A stretch of DNA of 64,000 nt from Paradesertivirga sp966210515 (lineage in GTDB: Bacteria > Bacteroidota > Bacteroidia > Sphingobacteriales > Sphingobacteriaceae). The stretch's first letter is position 1. Every line of letters starts with the position of its first letter. Below are positions 43,764 through 52,936 of this stretch, in pieces. The position numbers were made by a program, and so were the translations under genes. The DNA is taken from NCBI GenBank assembly GCA_966210515.1, contig CBIHLM010000011.1:16609-80608 (forward strand). The letters run 5' to 3'. The notes under the pieces were generated by a model, which saw only the letters and a program-made list of their open reading frames with translations, was not told the origin of the DNA and made no database searches.

Positions 43764-44366
43764 ATGAAAATTTTTAGTCTTGCCTTTTTTTTATGTGTAT
43801 TATTCAATTATTCTTATGCACAAGAGAATAATTCAGGAATGGTGCAAGGTAAGAATGATACTATAAAAGTATATGCTACCCGCGATATTGATGGAACAAT
43901 GATCCCTTGGATCCCCCTTGCTGATGTTACGATTAAAACCACCAGAATATTTCGAACTCCGGAGGCAAGATTTCAATACGACCGCTTAAGGTATAATGTT
44001 CTTAAAGTTTTGCCGTATGCTAAGTTTGCCCGCAATAGATATACCAAACTTAATCAAGATCTGGCAGTAACGACAAATAAGCGTGAACAACGGTTACTTG
44101 TTAAGGCTTGCGACAAAGAAATAAAGGATATGTTCAACCGGGAGGTTAAAAACATGTCAATTTATCAGGGAGAGATACTTATTAAACTGATTGACCGTGA
44201 GACAGGTAAGAGTACTTACGATCTGGTCAGGGAACTTAGAGGCGGCGTTACCGCCTTTCTTTACCAGTCGATCGCCAGGGTGTCTGGTCATAATTTAAAG
44301 CATCAGTACAATGCTCAGGAAGAGCGTGATATTGAAGCAATAATTCAAACAGCAGGTTATAATTAA
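43764..44366 (+). CDS. DUF4294-family exported protein
   Basis: 200 residues; signal peptide at about 1-19 (ending SYAQ). The body carries DUF4294 features: IDGTMIPWIPLADVTI, RTPEARFQYDRLRYNVLKVLPYAKFA, and IYQGEILIKLIDRETGKSTYDLVRELRGGVTAFLYQSIARV. The family is restricted to Bacteroidota and has no known function. bshB1 follows 53 bp downstream on the same strand and may share the transcript. Confidence 0.9.
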   Translation: MKIFSLAFFLCVLFNYSYAQENNSGMVQGKNDTIKVYATRDIDGTMIPWIPLADVTIKTTRIFRTPEARFQYDRLRYNVLKVLPYAKFARNRYTKLNQDLAVTTNKREQRLLVKACDKEIKDMFNREVKNMSIYQGEILIKLIDRETGKSTYDLVRELRGGVTAFLYQSIARVSGHNLKHQYNAQEERDIEAIIQTAGYN

Positions 44367-44419
44367 TTTGTTGCCTGTTTCTTCCGATGAATCAACTATC
44401 CCCTTATTAAATTTATTGA

Positions 44420-45139
44420 ATGAAGATAGATATTTTAGCTTTCGCAGCGCATCCTGATGACGCAGAATTAAGTTGTTCTGGCACATTGTTAAAACACAAG
44501 TCACAAGGCAAAAGAGTTGGTATTATCGATCTAACCAGGGGTGAATTGGGGTCGAGGGGCACGGCAGAGACCAGAGACCTGGAGGCAAAAGATGCAGCGA
44601 CGATTTTAAAATTAGATGTTCGCGAAAATTTAAAAATGCGTGATGGATTCTTCCTGAATGATGAAGATCATCGCTTGCAGATCATTAAAAAGATAAGACA
44701 ATATCAGCCAGAAATAATTCTTATAAATGCGGTCCATGATCGCCATCCGGATCATGGGAAGGGAGGTCTTTTATTAAATGACGCTGCTTTTCTGTCGGGT
44801 TTACCTAAAATTATAACCGAATTAGATGGACAGCAACAAGTGGCCTGGAGACCTAAGCTTGTTTTGCAATATATTCAGGATGCATACATTAAGCCAGATA
44901 TCTTGATTGATATATCGGACTTCTGGGAATTAAAAATGGCATCTATAAAAGCTTTTAAAACTCAGTTTTATAATCCTGAAGCTGATGAAGAACACGAGAC
45001 TTACATTTCCAATCCGAACTTTGTTAAAGTAATTGAAGCCCGGGCCAGGGAATTTGGCAAGGCAATCGGAGCTACCTTTGCCGAAGGGTTTACCTCAACA
45101 AAGCTTCTTGGAGTGGACAATCTATTTCAACTTAGATAA
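44420..45139 (+). CDS. bshB1: Bacillithiol biosynthesis deacetylase BshB1
   Basis: 239 residues of the PIG-L/LmbE zinc deacetylase fold. The zinc site AHPDDAE starts at His11 and DRHPDHGKG lies further on; LTRGELGSRGTAETRDLEA is the BshB1-type substrate loop. It would remove the acetyl group from GlcNAc-malate in bacillithiol synthesis. bshA and bshC are not in the window. Its stop abuts the stop of the convergent lysine aminotransferase gene with no gap. Confidence 0.94.
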   Translation: MKIDILAFAAHPDDAELSCSGTLLKHKSQGKRVGIIDLTRGELGSRGTAETRDLEAKDAATILKLDVRENLKMRDGFFLNDEDHRLQIIKKIRQYQPEIILINAVHDRHPDHGKGGLLLNDAAFLSGLPKIITELDGQQQVAWRPKLVLQYIQDAYIKPDILIDISDFWELKMASIKAFKTQFYNPEADEEHETYISNPNFVKVIEARAREFGKAIGATFAEGFTSTKLLGVDNLFQLR

Positions 45140-46471
45140 TTATAAAAAGCGCAGTATCCGATCCATAACTTCGATCCCCGCATCAATATGCTCCCGTTTC
45201 ATAATGAGTGCAGGTCTAAAGCGGATGGAAATATTGCCACAGCCAAGAAACAATACACTATTATCGAATCCGTTCGATATAAATTTATCACGCATTGTTT
45301 TATCTGGAAAGTCAAAGGCGGTTAGCAAACCCAATCCTCGCACATTAGACATTACAGGGTATTTCTCTGAGAGATCTTTTAAGCAGGTTTGTAGGTATCT
45401 TCCCGTGGTTGCTGCATTGTCGACTAAGTTATCTTCGTTAATTATCTGAAGGATTTTTGAGGCCCTTACCATGTCGGTAAGGTTTCCACCCCAGGTTGAG
45501 TTTAACCGTGATGGTACATTAAACACATTGGTTTCAATCTCGTCTACTTTTTTACCTGCGAGAATGCCGCAGACTTGCATCTTTTTTCCAAAAGCAAGTA
45601 TATCAGGGCGGGCATTTTCACCGAAATGTTCGTGACACCAAAATTTTCCCGACAAGCCAACTCCCGTTTGAACCTCATCGTAAATCAGGAAACATTCGTT
45701 TTCATCTGCCAGAACCTTTAGCTGTTCCAGGAATTCTTTTCTGACATGGTTATCGCCTCCTTCTGCTTGAACGGGTTCAATAATTATAGCGCAGATATCA
45801 TCCTTATTTTCAGCAAAGGCTGATTTGATTTGCTCAATTGAAAAAGCTTCGCGATGTAAAAGATCCTGATAGCATTCATCAGTTATTGGGAAATGAATAG
45901 TAGGTAACTTTACTCTGGGCCAGTCAAATCTGGCATACCACTTCGTCTTATCGGGATGGGTGTTGGTTAAACTCATTGTATAACCTGTACGTCCGTGAAA
46001 AGCATTCTCAAAATGAATTACCTTGAAACCGCGTTCTTCGGTATAGCCTTTTTTGAAGTTTTTCTGAACTTTCCAGTCCATTGCTGTTTTCAGAGCATTT
46101 TCGATTGCCAAACCACCCCCGGCGATAAAAAAAGCATGAGGTAGATAATCAGGAATTGCAATTTTGGAAAACGTATCTAAAAACTCAGCGTATTGCTGGG
46201 TGTATATGTCTGAGTTTGAGGGATTACTTATCGCCGCTAAAAGTAAGTTTTTTTTAAATTCTTCATCCTCAAGCATCTTTGGATGATTATAACCCAAAGG
46301 TACAGAAGCAAAACAAGTGAAGAAATCGAGCATGTTTCTCTTATGCTTCGAATCGTACATATATACACCTTCACTTTTCTCCATGTCAAAGGTTAGGTCG
46401 TACCCATCAGCAAGAATGTGTTTCGATAACACATCACGCACATTTTCGGGTGCTACAGATAATTTATACAT
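45140..46471 (-). CDS. lat: L-lysine 6-transaminase
   Basis: 443 residues from the ATG at 46471; a TTG six codons upstream falls inside the promoter box. Class III PLP aminotransferase: GGLAIENALKTAMDWK, AFHGRTGYTMSLTNTHPDKT, LIYDEVQTGVGLSGKFW, and the PLP lysine region DILAFGKKMQVCG. The motif set, including the KTAMDW and NTHPDK stretches, fits lysine epsilon-transaminases, which give 2-aminoadipate semialdehyde, rather than ornithine or acetylornithine enzymes. Physiological role (lysine breakdown) is inferred. Confidence 0.9.
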   Translation of the reverse strand: MYKLSVAPENVRDVLSKHILADGYDLTFDMEKSEGVYMYDSKHKRNMLDFFTCFASVPLGYNHPKMLEDEEFKKNLLLAAISNPSNSDIYTQQYAEFLDTFSKIAIPDYLPHAFFIAGGGLAIENALKTAMDWKVQKNFKKGYTEERGFKVIHFENAFHGRTGYTMSLTNTHPDKTKWYARFDWPRVKLPTIHFPITDECYQDLLHREAFSIEQIKSAFAENKDDICAIIIEPVQAEGGDNHVRKEFLEQLKVLADENECFLIYDEVQTGVGLSGKFWCHEHFGENARPDILAFGKKMQVCGILAGKKVDEIETNVFNVPSRLNSTWGGNLTDMVRASKILQIINEDNLVDNAATTGRYLQTCLKDLSEKYPVMSNVRGLGLLTAFDFPDKTMRDKFISNGFDNSVLFLGCGNISIRFRPALIMKREHIDAGIEVMDRILRFL

Positions 46472-46486
46472 ACCGAATTGTTTTGT

Positions 46487-46494
46487 CAAAAATA
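46487..46494 (-). promoter_or_regulatory. -7 promoter element of lat
   Basis: TATTTTTG, exact TAnnTTTG match, 15 bases before the ATG at 46471; it supports that start. Confidence 0.6.
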
Positions 46495-46521
46495 CTAAAT
46501 ATGGAGCGTAATCTGGAAGAT

Positions 46522-47430
46522 TTAGGCGTTTGTCGGATTAGAGTCTTTGTTGAATTTATCTTTCATTCCCAGTAAACCGAATAGGCCCCCGGTGTGGACT
46601 GCCATAATTTTGGAACCTTGGGAAAAATGGTCCTTTCTGGCGAGATCGAAAATTGCGAACATCATTTTTCCAGTATACACAGGATCGAGGATTATACCCG
46701 TAGTTGATGCAAAATTGCTGATGAAATTAATAAGTGCGGGCTGAGTTTTCGCATAGCCACCAAAATGATAGTCTTGGTGGAACTCATAGTTTGTAGCATT
46801 TAGAAGTAATTTGTCTATTTCTTTTTTGAGAAACTCTCCTTTTAAAACCGGTATTGCATGAAAAAGAGTGGAAGCCTTGATTGTAGTCAAACCGTTAATA
46901 ATACCGGCAGCAGTTGTTCCAGTTCCACAAGCGCAAAATATATGCTGATACTCTCGCTCCAGCTCAAGTACCAATTCTGCACATCCTTTTGCAGCTTCCT
47001 CGCTGCAGCCGCCTTCGTCAATATAGAAAGCGGCTGGGTCATTCTTGAAATGCCTATCAAAGTAGTTCTGCTTTTCGCGATAGCTTTCCCTGTCTGCAAA
47101 CAACAAGTTCATGCCAAACATTCTGCAAAACAGTAAAGTCTCGGTATTTATATCTTCTCCGCGTACAATGCCTGTGCTTTTTAAACCGAATTTTGCAGCG
47201 GCGCAGGCGGTTGCCAGTAAATGGTTAGACCACACGCCTCCGAAGGTGACCAGGTGCATTTTGCCCTCGGATTCAGCTTTTTGCAGTAAATATTTTAACT
47301 TCCGCCACTTGTTTCCTGAAATAAAGGGATGAATAAGGTCGTCTCTTTTAAGGTATACTCTGATCCCTTTTTCAGGGAAAAGCGGATGATGTATTTCTTC
47401 TTCTGGGCTGTGGAATTCGAGATTTATCAT
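46522..47430 (-). CDS. ACC deaminase / D-cysteine desulfhydrase family enzyme
   Basis: 302 residues of fold-type II PLP enzymes. Seen: VYLKRDDLIHPFISGNKWRKLKYLL with the PLP lysine in GNKWRK, TFGGVWSNHLLATA, and ACGTGTTAAGIINGL (phosphate-binding). It resembles 1-aminocyclopropane-1-carboxylate deaminase/D-cysteine desulfhydrase annotation, but these sub-families cannot be separated by eye; many Bacteroidota members are probably D-cysteine desulfhydrases. A terminator lies directly upstream, so it is transcribed separately from the DUF6588 gene. Confidence 0.85.
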   Translation of the reverse strand: MINLEFHSPEEEIHHPLFPEKGIRVYLKRDDLIHPFISGNKWRKLKYLLQKAESEGKMHLVTFGGVWSNHLLATACAAAKFGLKSTGIVRGEDINTETLLFCRMFGMNLLFADRESYREKQNYFDRHFKNDPAAFYIDEGGCSEEAAKGCAELVLELEREYQHIFCACGTGTTAAGIINGLTTIKASTLFHAIPVLKGEFLKKEIDKLLLNATNYEFHQDYHFGGYAKTQPALINFISNFASTTGIILDPVYTGKMMFAIFDLARKDHFSQGSKIMAVHTGGLFGLLGMKDKFNKDSNPTNA

Positions 47431-47445
47431 TAGAAATAAAAATAA

Positions 47446-47468
47446 AAAAGCTCCGAACCGGAGCTTTT
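47446..47468 (-). terminator. Intrinsic terminator of the DUF6588 gene
   Basis: Perfect 10-bp arms (47446-47455, 47459-47468) with a 3-nt loop and flanking A/T runs, 20 bp after the stop of the DUF6588 gene. Confidence 0.85.
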
Positions 47469-47488
47469 AACTTGTATTTTTAAAACGC

Positions 47489-48541
47489 TTATTTTCCTAT
47501 TCCAAGGCCAATACCGGCGTTGAATGAATTGTATTCTGAAGCAGAATATGATGCGTAAAATCTGATGACTGCCAGGTTTAACTGGAAACCAATATCGCTT
47601 CTAAAGCTGTTAAAGTTTTTCTTATCAAGTGAAACAGGGTCGGTAATAGTGCTGTAAACAGGCATATTTGTTATCGGAACCGAACCGGTAATCACTCTAT
47701 AATCTCCTTTTAAACCACCTGAAGTTTTTGAAGTATTATACCCTAAAGCAATAAAAGGTGTGAACACTAATAACTTTTTCGATAAGATCATTTGAGTATT
47801 TAGACCCGATATTTTTGCTTCAATTTTTTGATTGTCTTCTACTGCGACTCCGTCAGGAGAATCATAATCGAGATTCTTGTTATAAGAGAATTGAGTATAA
47901 CCCAGGGCCAGCGCCAAATCAAAAGGTAATAATTTGCCAGCGGTCTTCCCGGCGATAAGTGGTAATAATTCAACTTTTACTCCTCCGCCAAGCATATTAA
48001 TAGAGCCAACATCTCCCATTTTGATCTCTGGAATAGCTCTTAAGTTCACATCAATGCCTTTTATTAGACCAACGGTTGCCTGTAATTGAGGGGCGGGAAT
48101 TAGAGGAATGTTTGCGCCTTGCGGAAGATTGAACTCTTTCACTTTGTTACTGCCGTTGTAAATTTCGACAATTGGTCCATTGGTTTTATCGCCTGCTGCG
48201 GTTGGTGATAAAGTGCTTTGACCAGCTTTAAGTCTTACCGAGTTTGATAGCCCCAAGCCTGTTACATCAAACATTTCATCTTTTTGAGGTACAATGGCTC
48301 CGGTAACGCCTACGCGTAAATCAAATCTCCCAAGATTTTTTGAATGGGCGGAATTTGTCCATCCGGAATTCAGTCCAATTCCAAAGCCTTTAAATATGGG
48401 ACTTAAATAAGCATTTGCTAGTTTAGTTGCATCCGGACCAACTTGGGCCAATTCGGCAACTCCATTTTGTGCAGACACTGCATGAGAAAAGACTACACCA
48501 CCTACCAGTAGTGAAATCTTGATAAGTTGTTTTTTGTTCAA
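47489..48541 (-). CDS. DUF6588-type outer-membrane protein
   Basis: 350 residues; signal peptide at about 1-24 (ending VSAQ). The mature sequence is Gly- and aromatic-rich with alternating strands (FKGFGIGLNSGWTNSA; RFDLRVGVTG; IRFYASYSASEYNSFNAGIGLGIG), as expected for a beta-barrel. Family marks of DUF6588 are present (an N-terminal amphipathic segment with YLSPIFKGFG). Start codon is TTG: there is no in-frame ATG upstream and the signal peptide begins here. Function unknown. Confidence 0.82.
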   Translation of the reverse strand: MNKKQLIKISLLVGGVVFSHAVSAQNGVAELAQVGPDATKLANAYLSPIFKGFGIGLNSGWTNSAHSKNLGRFDLRVGVTGAIVPQKDEMFDVTGLGLSNSVRLKAGQSTLSPTAAGDKTNGPIVEIYNGSNKVKEFNLPQGANIPLIPAPQLQATVGLIKGIDVNLRAIPEIKMGDVGSINMLGGGVKVELLPLIAGKTAGKLLPFDLALALGYTQFSYNKNLDYDSPDGVAVEDNQKIEAKISGLNTQMILSKKLLVFTPFIALGYNTSKTSGGLKGDYRVITGSVPITNMPVYSTITDPVSLDKKNFNSFRSDIGFQLNLAVIRFYASYSASEYNSFNAGIGLGIGK

Positions 48542-48705
48542 TTTGATGCGTTTAGTGTTTAAAATATATTTCCCGAATCAAAAATGGGAAAAAATTTAAG
48601 AACACTTTCATATTATTCATGAACTTCTTCATACACCAATCGTGAATAATTAAATACAAATGAATTAAGAATATGTTTCTCTGACTCGAATTAACTTTCA
48701 AAGTT

Positions 48706-48713
48706 TAATTTTG
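48706..48713 (+). promoter_or_regulatory. -7 promoter element of rluD
   Basis: TAATTTTG, exact TAnnTTTG match, 4 bases before the rluD ATG; the message would be almost leaderless. Confidence 0.65.
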
Positions 48714-48717
48714 CAGA

Positions 48718-49755
48718 ATGGCTGAAGAACTGGAGTTAATAGAACAGGAAGAGCAAGATCTATTTGAGCATTTAAGAATTGTTGTTGATAAAGGGCAGTC
48801 GCTGATAAGAATTGATAAGTTTTTAATGCTTAGGGTCGAGAATGCTTCAAGAAACAGAATTCAAAATGCGATTGAAGCCGGAAATGTTCTTGTTAATGAA
48901 AAACAGGTTAAATCGAGTTATAAGGTTAAGCCTGGCGACGTGATTTCTATCGTGTTGCCCCATCCGCCGCGTGATACCGAGGTTTACCCGGAAGATATCC
49001 CAATTGATATTATTTACGAGGATAACGATGTGCTGGTGGTAAACAAGCCTGCAGGAATGGTGGTACACCCCGGTTACAATAATTATAATGGTACGCTCGT
49101 GAATGCTTTAGTTTTTCATTTTCAGCAGCTTCCTCAGCTTCCGGGAAATGATGGCAGACCTGGTTTAGTTCACAGGATCGATAAAGACACCTCAGGCCTG
49201 TTATTGATTAGCAGGAATGAATTTGCCATGACCTATCTGGCGAAGCAATTTTTTGATCATACAATCGCAAGGAAATATATTGCCTTGGTTTGGGGCGATT
49301 TAGCTGAAGATGGTACAGTAACCGGGTATATTGGCAGAAGTTTGCGCGATCGGAAAATAATGGATATTTATGATGAGGAGTCAAGAGGAAAATGGTCTGT
49401 AACTCATTATAAAGTCCTGGAGCGATTTAATTATGTTACATTAATTGAATGTCAGCTAGAGACTGGTCGCACACATCAGATACGTGCACACATGCAACAT
49501 ATCGGACATCCGTTGTTTAGTGACTCGTCTTATGGCGGAGACAAAATTATTAAAGGTACGGTGTTTAGCAAGTATAAGCAGTTTGTTGAGAACTGTTTTG
49601 AAATTATGCCAAGACAGGCATTGCATGCCAGGTCTCTGGGATTCGAACACCCGGTAACTAAGCATCGCATGTATTTCGAATCAGATTTACCTGCTGATTT
49701 TCAGGCGGTGCTGGAAAAATGGCGAAATTATGTTTCAAACACTAAAGCAGATTAA
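48718..49755 (+). CDS. rluD: RluA-family 23S rRNA pseudouridine synthase (RluD-like)
   Basis: 345 residues. An S4 RNA-binding domain lies at about 30-85 (IRIDKFLMLRVENASRNRIQNAIEAGNVLVN), followed by the synthase domain with the catalytic Asp155 in HRIDKDTSGLLLI and the ETGRTHQIRAHMQHIGHPLFSD motif. RluD makes pseudouridines 1911, 1915 and 1917 in helix 69 of 23S rRNA. The S4-plus-RluA layout fits RluD best, though RluC is a possible alternative. The aminotransferase gene follows 39 bp downstream. Confidence 0.93.
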   Translation: MAEELELIEQEEQDLFEHLRIVVDKGQSLIRIDKFLMLRVENASRNRIQNAIEAGNVLVNEKQVKSSYKVKPGDVISIVLPHPPRDTEVYPEDIPIDIIYEDNDVLVVNKPAGMVVHPGYNNYNGTLVNALVFHFQQLPQLPGNDGRPGLVHRIDKDTSGLLLISRNEFAMTYLAKQFFDHTIARKYIALVWGDLAEDGTVTGYIGRSLRDRKIMDIYDEESRGKWSVTHYKVLERFNYVTLIECQLETGRTHQIRAHMQHIGHPLFSDSSYGGDKIIKGTVFSKYKQFVENCFEIMPRQALHARSLGFEHPVTKHRMYFESDLPADFQAVLEKWRNYVSNTKAD

Positions 49756-49794
49756 ACAATTTGGGGTTGTACCTGAGAATATTTTATCAAGTTT

Positions 49795-50634
49795 ATGAAC
49801 TTCATTAATTATAACGGAGAGATCGTTCCAGCGGTGCAACCGGTTCTTACCATTGCAAACCGTGCCTTCAGATATGGCGATGGTTTGTTTGAATCTATGC
49901 GTTATTTAAAAGGGAAGCTCAGGTTTCCCGAACTTCATGCCGAACGTTTGCAAAAAGGGATGCGAGCATTGAAACTCGATGGATACTCAAAGCTGGATGC
50001 CCGGTTTTTAATTAACAAAGTTGAAGAGTTGGTTAAGAGAAATAACCTCGGACAAAACGCACGTGTACGATTAACGGTCTATAGGGACGCCGAGGGCTTA
50101 TATAGTCCTGCCGGAAATCAATTTGGATATGCCATTGAAATGAGTAAGTCGGATGAAGGTTCGTATATCAACCAAGCCAAAGGACTGATAGTGGATGTTT
50201 TTGATGAAGTTACCAAGCCAATAAATATTTTGGCAAACCATAAAACATGTAATTCTCTGGTATATGTAATGGCCGGCATTCACCGTAAGGAGAACTCTCT
50301 GGATGAAGTTTTTATTCTGAATAGCAGTGGTTTTTTATGCGAAGCAATGAGTGCAAACGTTTTTGTGGTTTTTAAAAAGAAAATTTATACACCCGCTTTA
50401 ACAGAAGGATGCATTGCAGGGGTAATGCGTGCCGTTGTTATGAAACTTGCCGCTGAAATTAAAATGGAGGTCATCGAAGCCCAAATAAACCCCGATATTT
50501 TAAATGAGGCGGAAGAAGTATTCCTTACGAATGCTTCGCGAGGTATACAATGGGTTATGGGCTTTAACAGTAAGCGGTACTTCAACGAGGTATCAAAGGA
50601 GTTGCTCGACCGATTGAATGCTTCTGTTGTGTGA
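49795..50634 (+). CDS. pabC: Class IV aminotransferase, probable aminodeoxychorismate lyase
   Basis: 279 residues. PLP fold-type IV: ANRAFRYGDGLFESMRY near 21-37, KTCNSLVYVMAGIH with the PLP lysine, SGFLCEAMSANVFVV, and EGCIAGVMRAVV. The family includes branched-chain aminotransferases, D-alanine aminotransferase and PabC. Length below 300, and pabB in the same window, favour PabC, which splits 4-amino-4-deoxychorismate to p-aminobenzoate. The assignment is inference; D-amino acid or branched-chain activity is the alternative. Confidence 0.75.
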   Translation: MNFINYNGEIVPAVQPVLTIANRAFRYGDGLFESMRYLKGKLRFPELHAERLQKGMRALKLDGYSKLDARFLINKVEELVKRNNLGQNARVRLTVYRDAEGLYSPAGNQFGYAIEMSKSDEGSYINQAKGLIVDVFDEVTKPINILANHKTCNSLVYVMAGIHRKENSLDEVFILNSSGFLCEAMSANVFVVFKKKIYTPALTEGCIAGVMRAVVMKLAAEIKMEVIEAQINPDILNEAEEVFLTNASRGIQWVMGFNSKRYFNEVSKELLDRLNASVV

Positions 50635-50644
50635 TTTGCACCTG

Positions 50645-51574
50645 TTAAGATCTAAATCCTCTCAGAAACTCCTCCACGCTCATGCGCTTTTTACCTTCCA
50701 GCTGAATATCTTTTACGCATATAAATCCGTCCAGGCATGCAAATCGGAGGTATGTTTTTTCGTCGCTTAAAAATCCACCCGGCTGTATCCCAGGCTCCTT
50801 ATCCAATAGTTCAGCAGAATAGATTTTTAACTTTTTATCTTTAAACGTTGTAAAGGCCGCCGGATAGGGGCTAAGACCACGTATATGATTGTAAACCTTT
50901 TTTGCGGGCTGATTCCAGTTGATTACACAATCTTCTTTAAAAATTTTCGGAGCATGGGGCAGTTCAGCCTTAAGTTCTGAATGTTTAAGCGTATCTTCTT
51001 GTGGTACTGGCTTGAAGTTTCCAGACTGGATGGCTCTTACCGTCTGAACAAGTAATTTTGCTCCGGTATGCATCAATCTGTCGTGTACTTCTCCGGCCGT
51101 TTCATCATCACCGATAGGTATCCTTTCTGAAAATAAAATGTTTCCTGTATCAATTTCGTGTTGAAGCAAAAATGTGGTAACACCGGTTTCCTGCTCCCCA
51201 TTTATAACGGCCCAGTTTATAGGCGCCGCTCCTCGATAATAGGGCAGGAGAGAGGCATGGAGATTTATTGTCCCCATCGGAGGCATATCCCAGACCACTT
51301 CCGGCAACATTCTAAAAGCAACCACCACCTGTAAATCTGCGTTCAGCGATCTAAGTTGCTTATGGAATTCGGGGTCTTTTAATTTTAGTGGCTGCAGTAC
51401 CTCAATTCCTTTCGAAACGGCATATTGTTTAACAGCAGACTCCTGTATCTTTTGCCCCCGTCCAGCTGGTTTATCGGGTGCGGTAACAACTCCAACTATC
51501 TCAAACCCCGCGTTTATAAGGGCATCTAAAGATGCTACTGCAAAATCCGGAGTTCCCATAAATATTATTCGCAT
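50645..51574 (-). CDS. fmt: Methionyl-tRNA formyltransferase
   Basis: 309 residues. Seen: MGTPDFAVASLDALI at the N-terminus, VTAPDKPAGRGQKIQ, INLHASLLPYYRGAAPINWAVINGE with catalytic His and Asn residues, TGVTTFLLQHEIDTGNIL, and the C-terminal OB-fold domain. It formylates initiator Met-tRNA using 10-formyl-tetrahydrofolate. The usual def partner is not adjacent. It starts 9 bp after the namZ-like stop, so the two are co-transcribed. Confidence 0.97.
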   Translation of the reverse strand: MRIIFMGTPDFAVASLDALINAGFEIVGVVTAPDKPAGRGQKIQESAVKQYAVSKGIEVLQPLKLKDPEFHKQLRSLNADLQVVVAFRMLPEVVWDMPPMGTINLHASLLPYYRGAAPINWAVINGEQETGVTTFLLQHEIDTGNILFSERIPIGDDETAGEVHDRLMHTGAKLLVQTVRAIQSGNFKPVPQEDTLKHSELKAELPHAPKIFKEDCVINWNQPAKKVYNHIRGLSPYPAAFTTFKDKKLKIYSAELLDKEPGIQPGGFLSDEKTYLRFACLDGFICVKDIQLEGKKRMSVEEFLRGFRS

Positions 51575-51583
51575 GACGGCTTT

Positions 51584-52858
51584 TTATTGATATAGTAAAT
51601 ATTTTTTTCGCATTAGTTTGTATCGAGACAATGAAGGTTCCCATGAGCTCCTGATTTCTTCTTCAGTTTTTCCCGCAATAATTTGTTGTTTAAGGCTTTC
51701 TGTTCCTGCTAAACGATCAAAGTTATTTATCTGTTTGTTTTGTTTATAGTCAAAAAACTTATCTTTTTCAGGATAAGCGCTGTAAATATCAATAAGCCAC
51801 TGCAGGTTAATTCTTCCCGACTTCAAAAAATTGTCTGTATTGTATTTTCTCAAATCTAATCCATAGCAAACTTCATTTTGATGTAATGGAGTTTCGCTCA
51901 TTCCCGGGATACTAACAGGCGTAAAGCTGAATTTGTATTTCCCTTTCAGTTTTGGGCTCCCCAGTACCTGGAAGGGGAAATAAGTGCCCCGGCCCTGGCT
52001 TATAATTGTTCCCTCAAATAAGCATAAGGAAGGATATAATAGTATGGATTGCTGTGTATTTAAGTTTGGCGATGGCTTTACTGGCAAAGTATATTGGGTA
52101 GAATGGGTGTAATTTGCCACTTTTATAATATTCAGTTTACATTGAATTTTATTTTTTAGCCAGCCTTCCCCATTTATCATTTTTGCATATTCTCCTATGG
52201 TCATTCCATGAGTTATGGGCACGGGATGCATGCCGATAAAGGATTTAAATTTTTCTTCGAGAATTGGTCCGTCAACAGAAAATGCGTTCGGATTGGGCCT
52301 GTCTAAAATTAGAAGTTCCAGATTGTTTTCAGCGCAAGCCTCCATCAAATAATGGAGGGTCGATATATAGGTATAGAATCGAGCGCCCACGTCCTGAATG
52401 TCGAAAACCACTAAATCAATATCTTTTAAATCCCCTGGCGTTGGTTTATAATGCGAGCCATAAAGCGATATAACAGGTATGCCTGTTTTTTTGTCAATAT
52501 TACTCTCAACCTTAGCACCCGCACTAGCCTGACCACGAAATCCATGCTCAGGGCCAAAAACTTTTACAATGTTTATTCCAAGATTTCTTAGGCTGTCTAC
52601 ACTATGCTTTTTACCTATTATTGAAGTTTGGTTTAAAACCATACCTACCCGTTTTCCTTTAAGCAGTGGCACATAAAGAGCCGTTTGCTCTGCCCCGGTC
52701 AGTAGCTTTGCTTTTTTGACCTTGTTAATCGCATCAATATCAACATTGTAAGGATTCGGAATGTTCGTCTTGATCGGTGGAGGCGGAACTCTGACTCCTG
52801 AACTACAGGACGATACAAACAACAGAGCTGATAAAATTGTAAAAATATATGGTCTCAT
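51584..52858 (-). CDS. namZ: NamZ-like exo-beta-N-acetylmuramidase (DUF1343)
   Basis: 424 residues; signal with lipobox SSC at about 17-18, so likely a lipoprotein. DUF1343 marks: GMVLNQTS, RVFGPEHGFRG-type segment (VKVFGPEHGFRGQASAG), DLVVFDIQDVGARFYTYISTLHYLMEAC, and ILDRPNPN. The family includes NamZ, which cleaves terminal N-acetylmuramic acid from peptidoglycan fragments (GH171). Involvement in cell-wall recycling is inferred. First gene of a unit with fmt; divergent from the permease gene. Confidence 0.9.
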   Translation of the reverse strand: MRPYIFTILSALLFVSSCSSGVRVPPPPIKTNIPNPYNVDIDAINKVKKAKLLTGAEQTALYVPLLKGKRVGMVLNQTSIIGKKHSVDSLRNLGINIVKVFGPEHGFRGQASAGAKVESNIDKKTGIPVISLYGSHYKPTPGDLKDIDLVVFDIQDVGARFYTYISTLHYLMEACAENNLELLILDRPNPNAFSVDGPILEEKFKSFIGMHPVPITHGMTIGEYAKMINGEGWLKNKIQCKLNIIKVANYTHSTQYTLPVKPSPNLNTQQSILLYPSLCLFEGTIISQGRGTYFPFQVLGSPKLKGKYKFSFTPVSIPGMSETPLHQNEVCYGLDLRKYNTDNFLKSGRINLQWLIDIYSAYPEKDKFFDYKQNKQINNFDRLAGTESLKQQIIAGKTEEEIRSSWEPSLSRYKLMRKKYLLYQ

Positions 52859-52936
52859 TTACTTTAATATTTAGTTCAATCGGCAAGCGATGGAAATTTT
52901 TGCATCTTTGCTAAAGTACAAAAAAACACTTATAGC

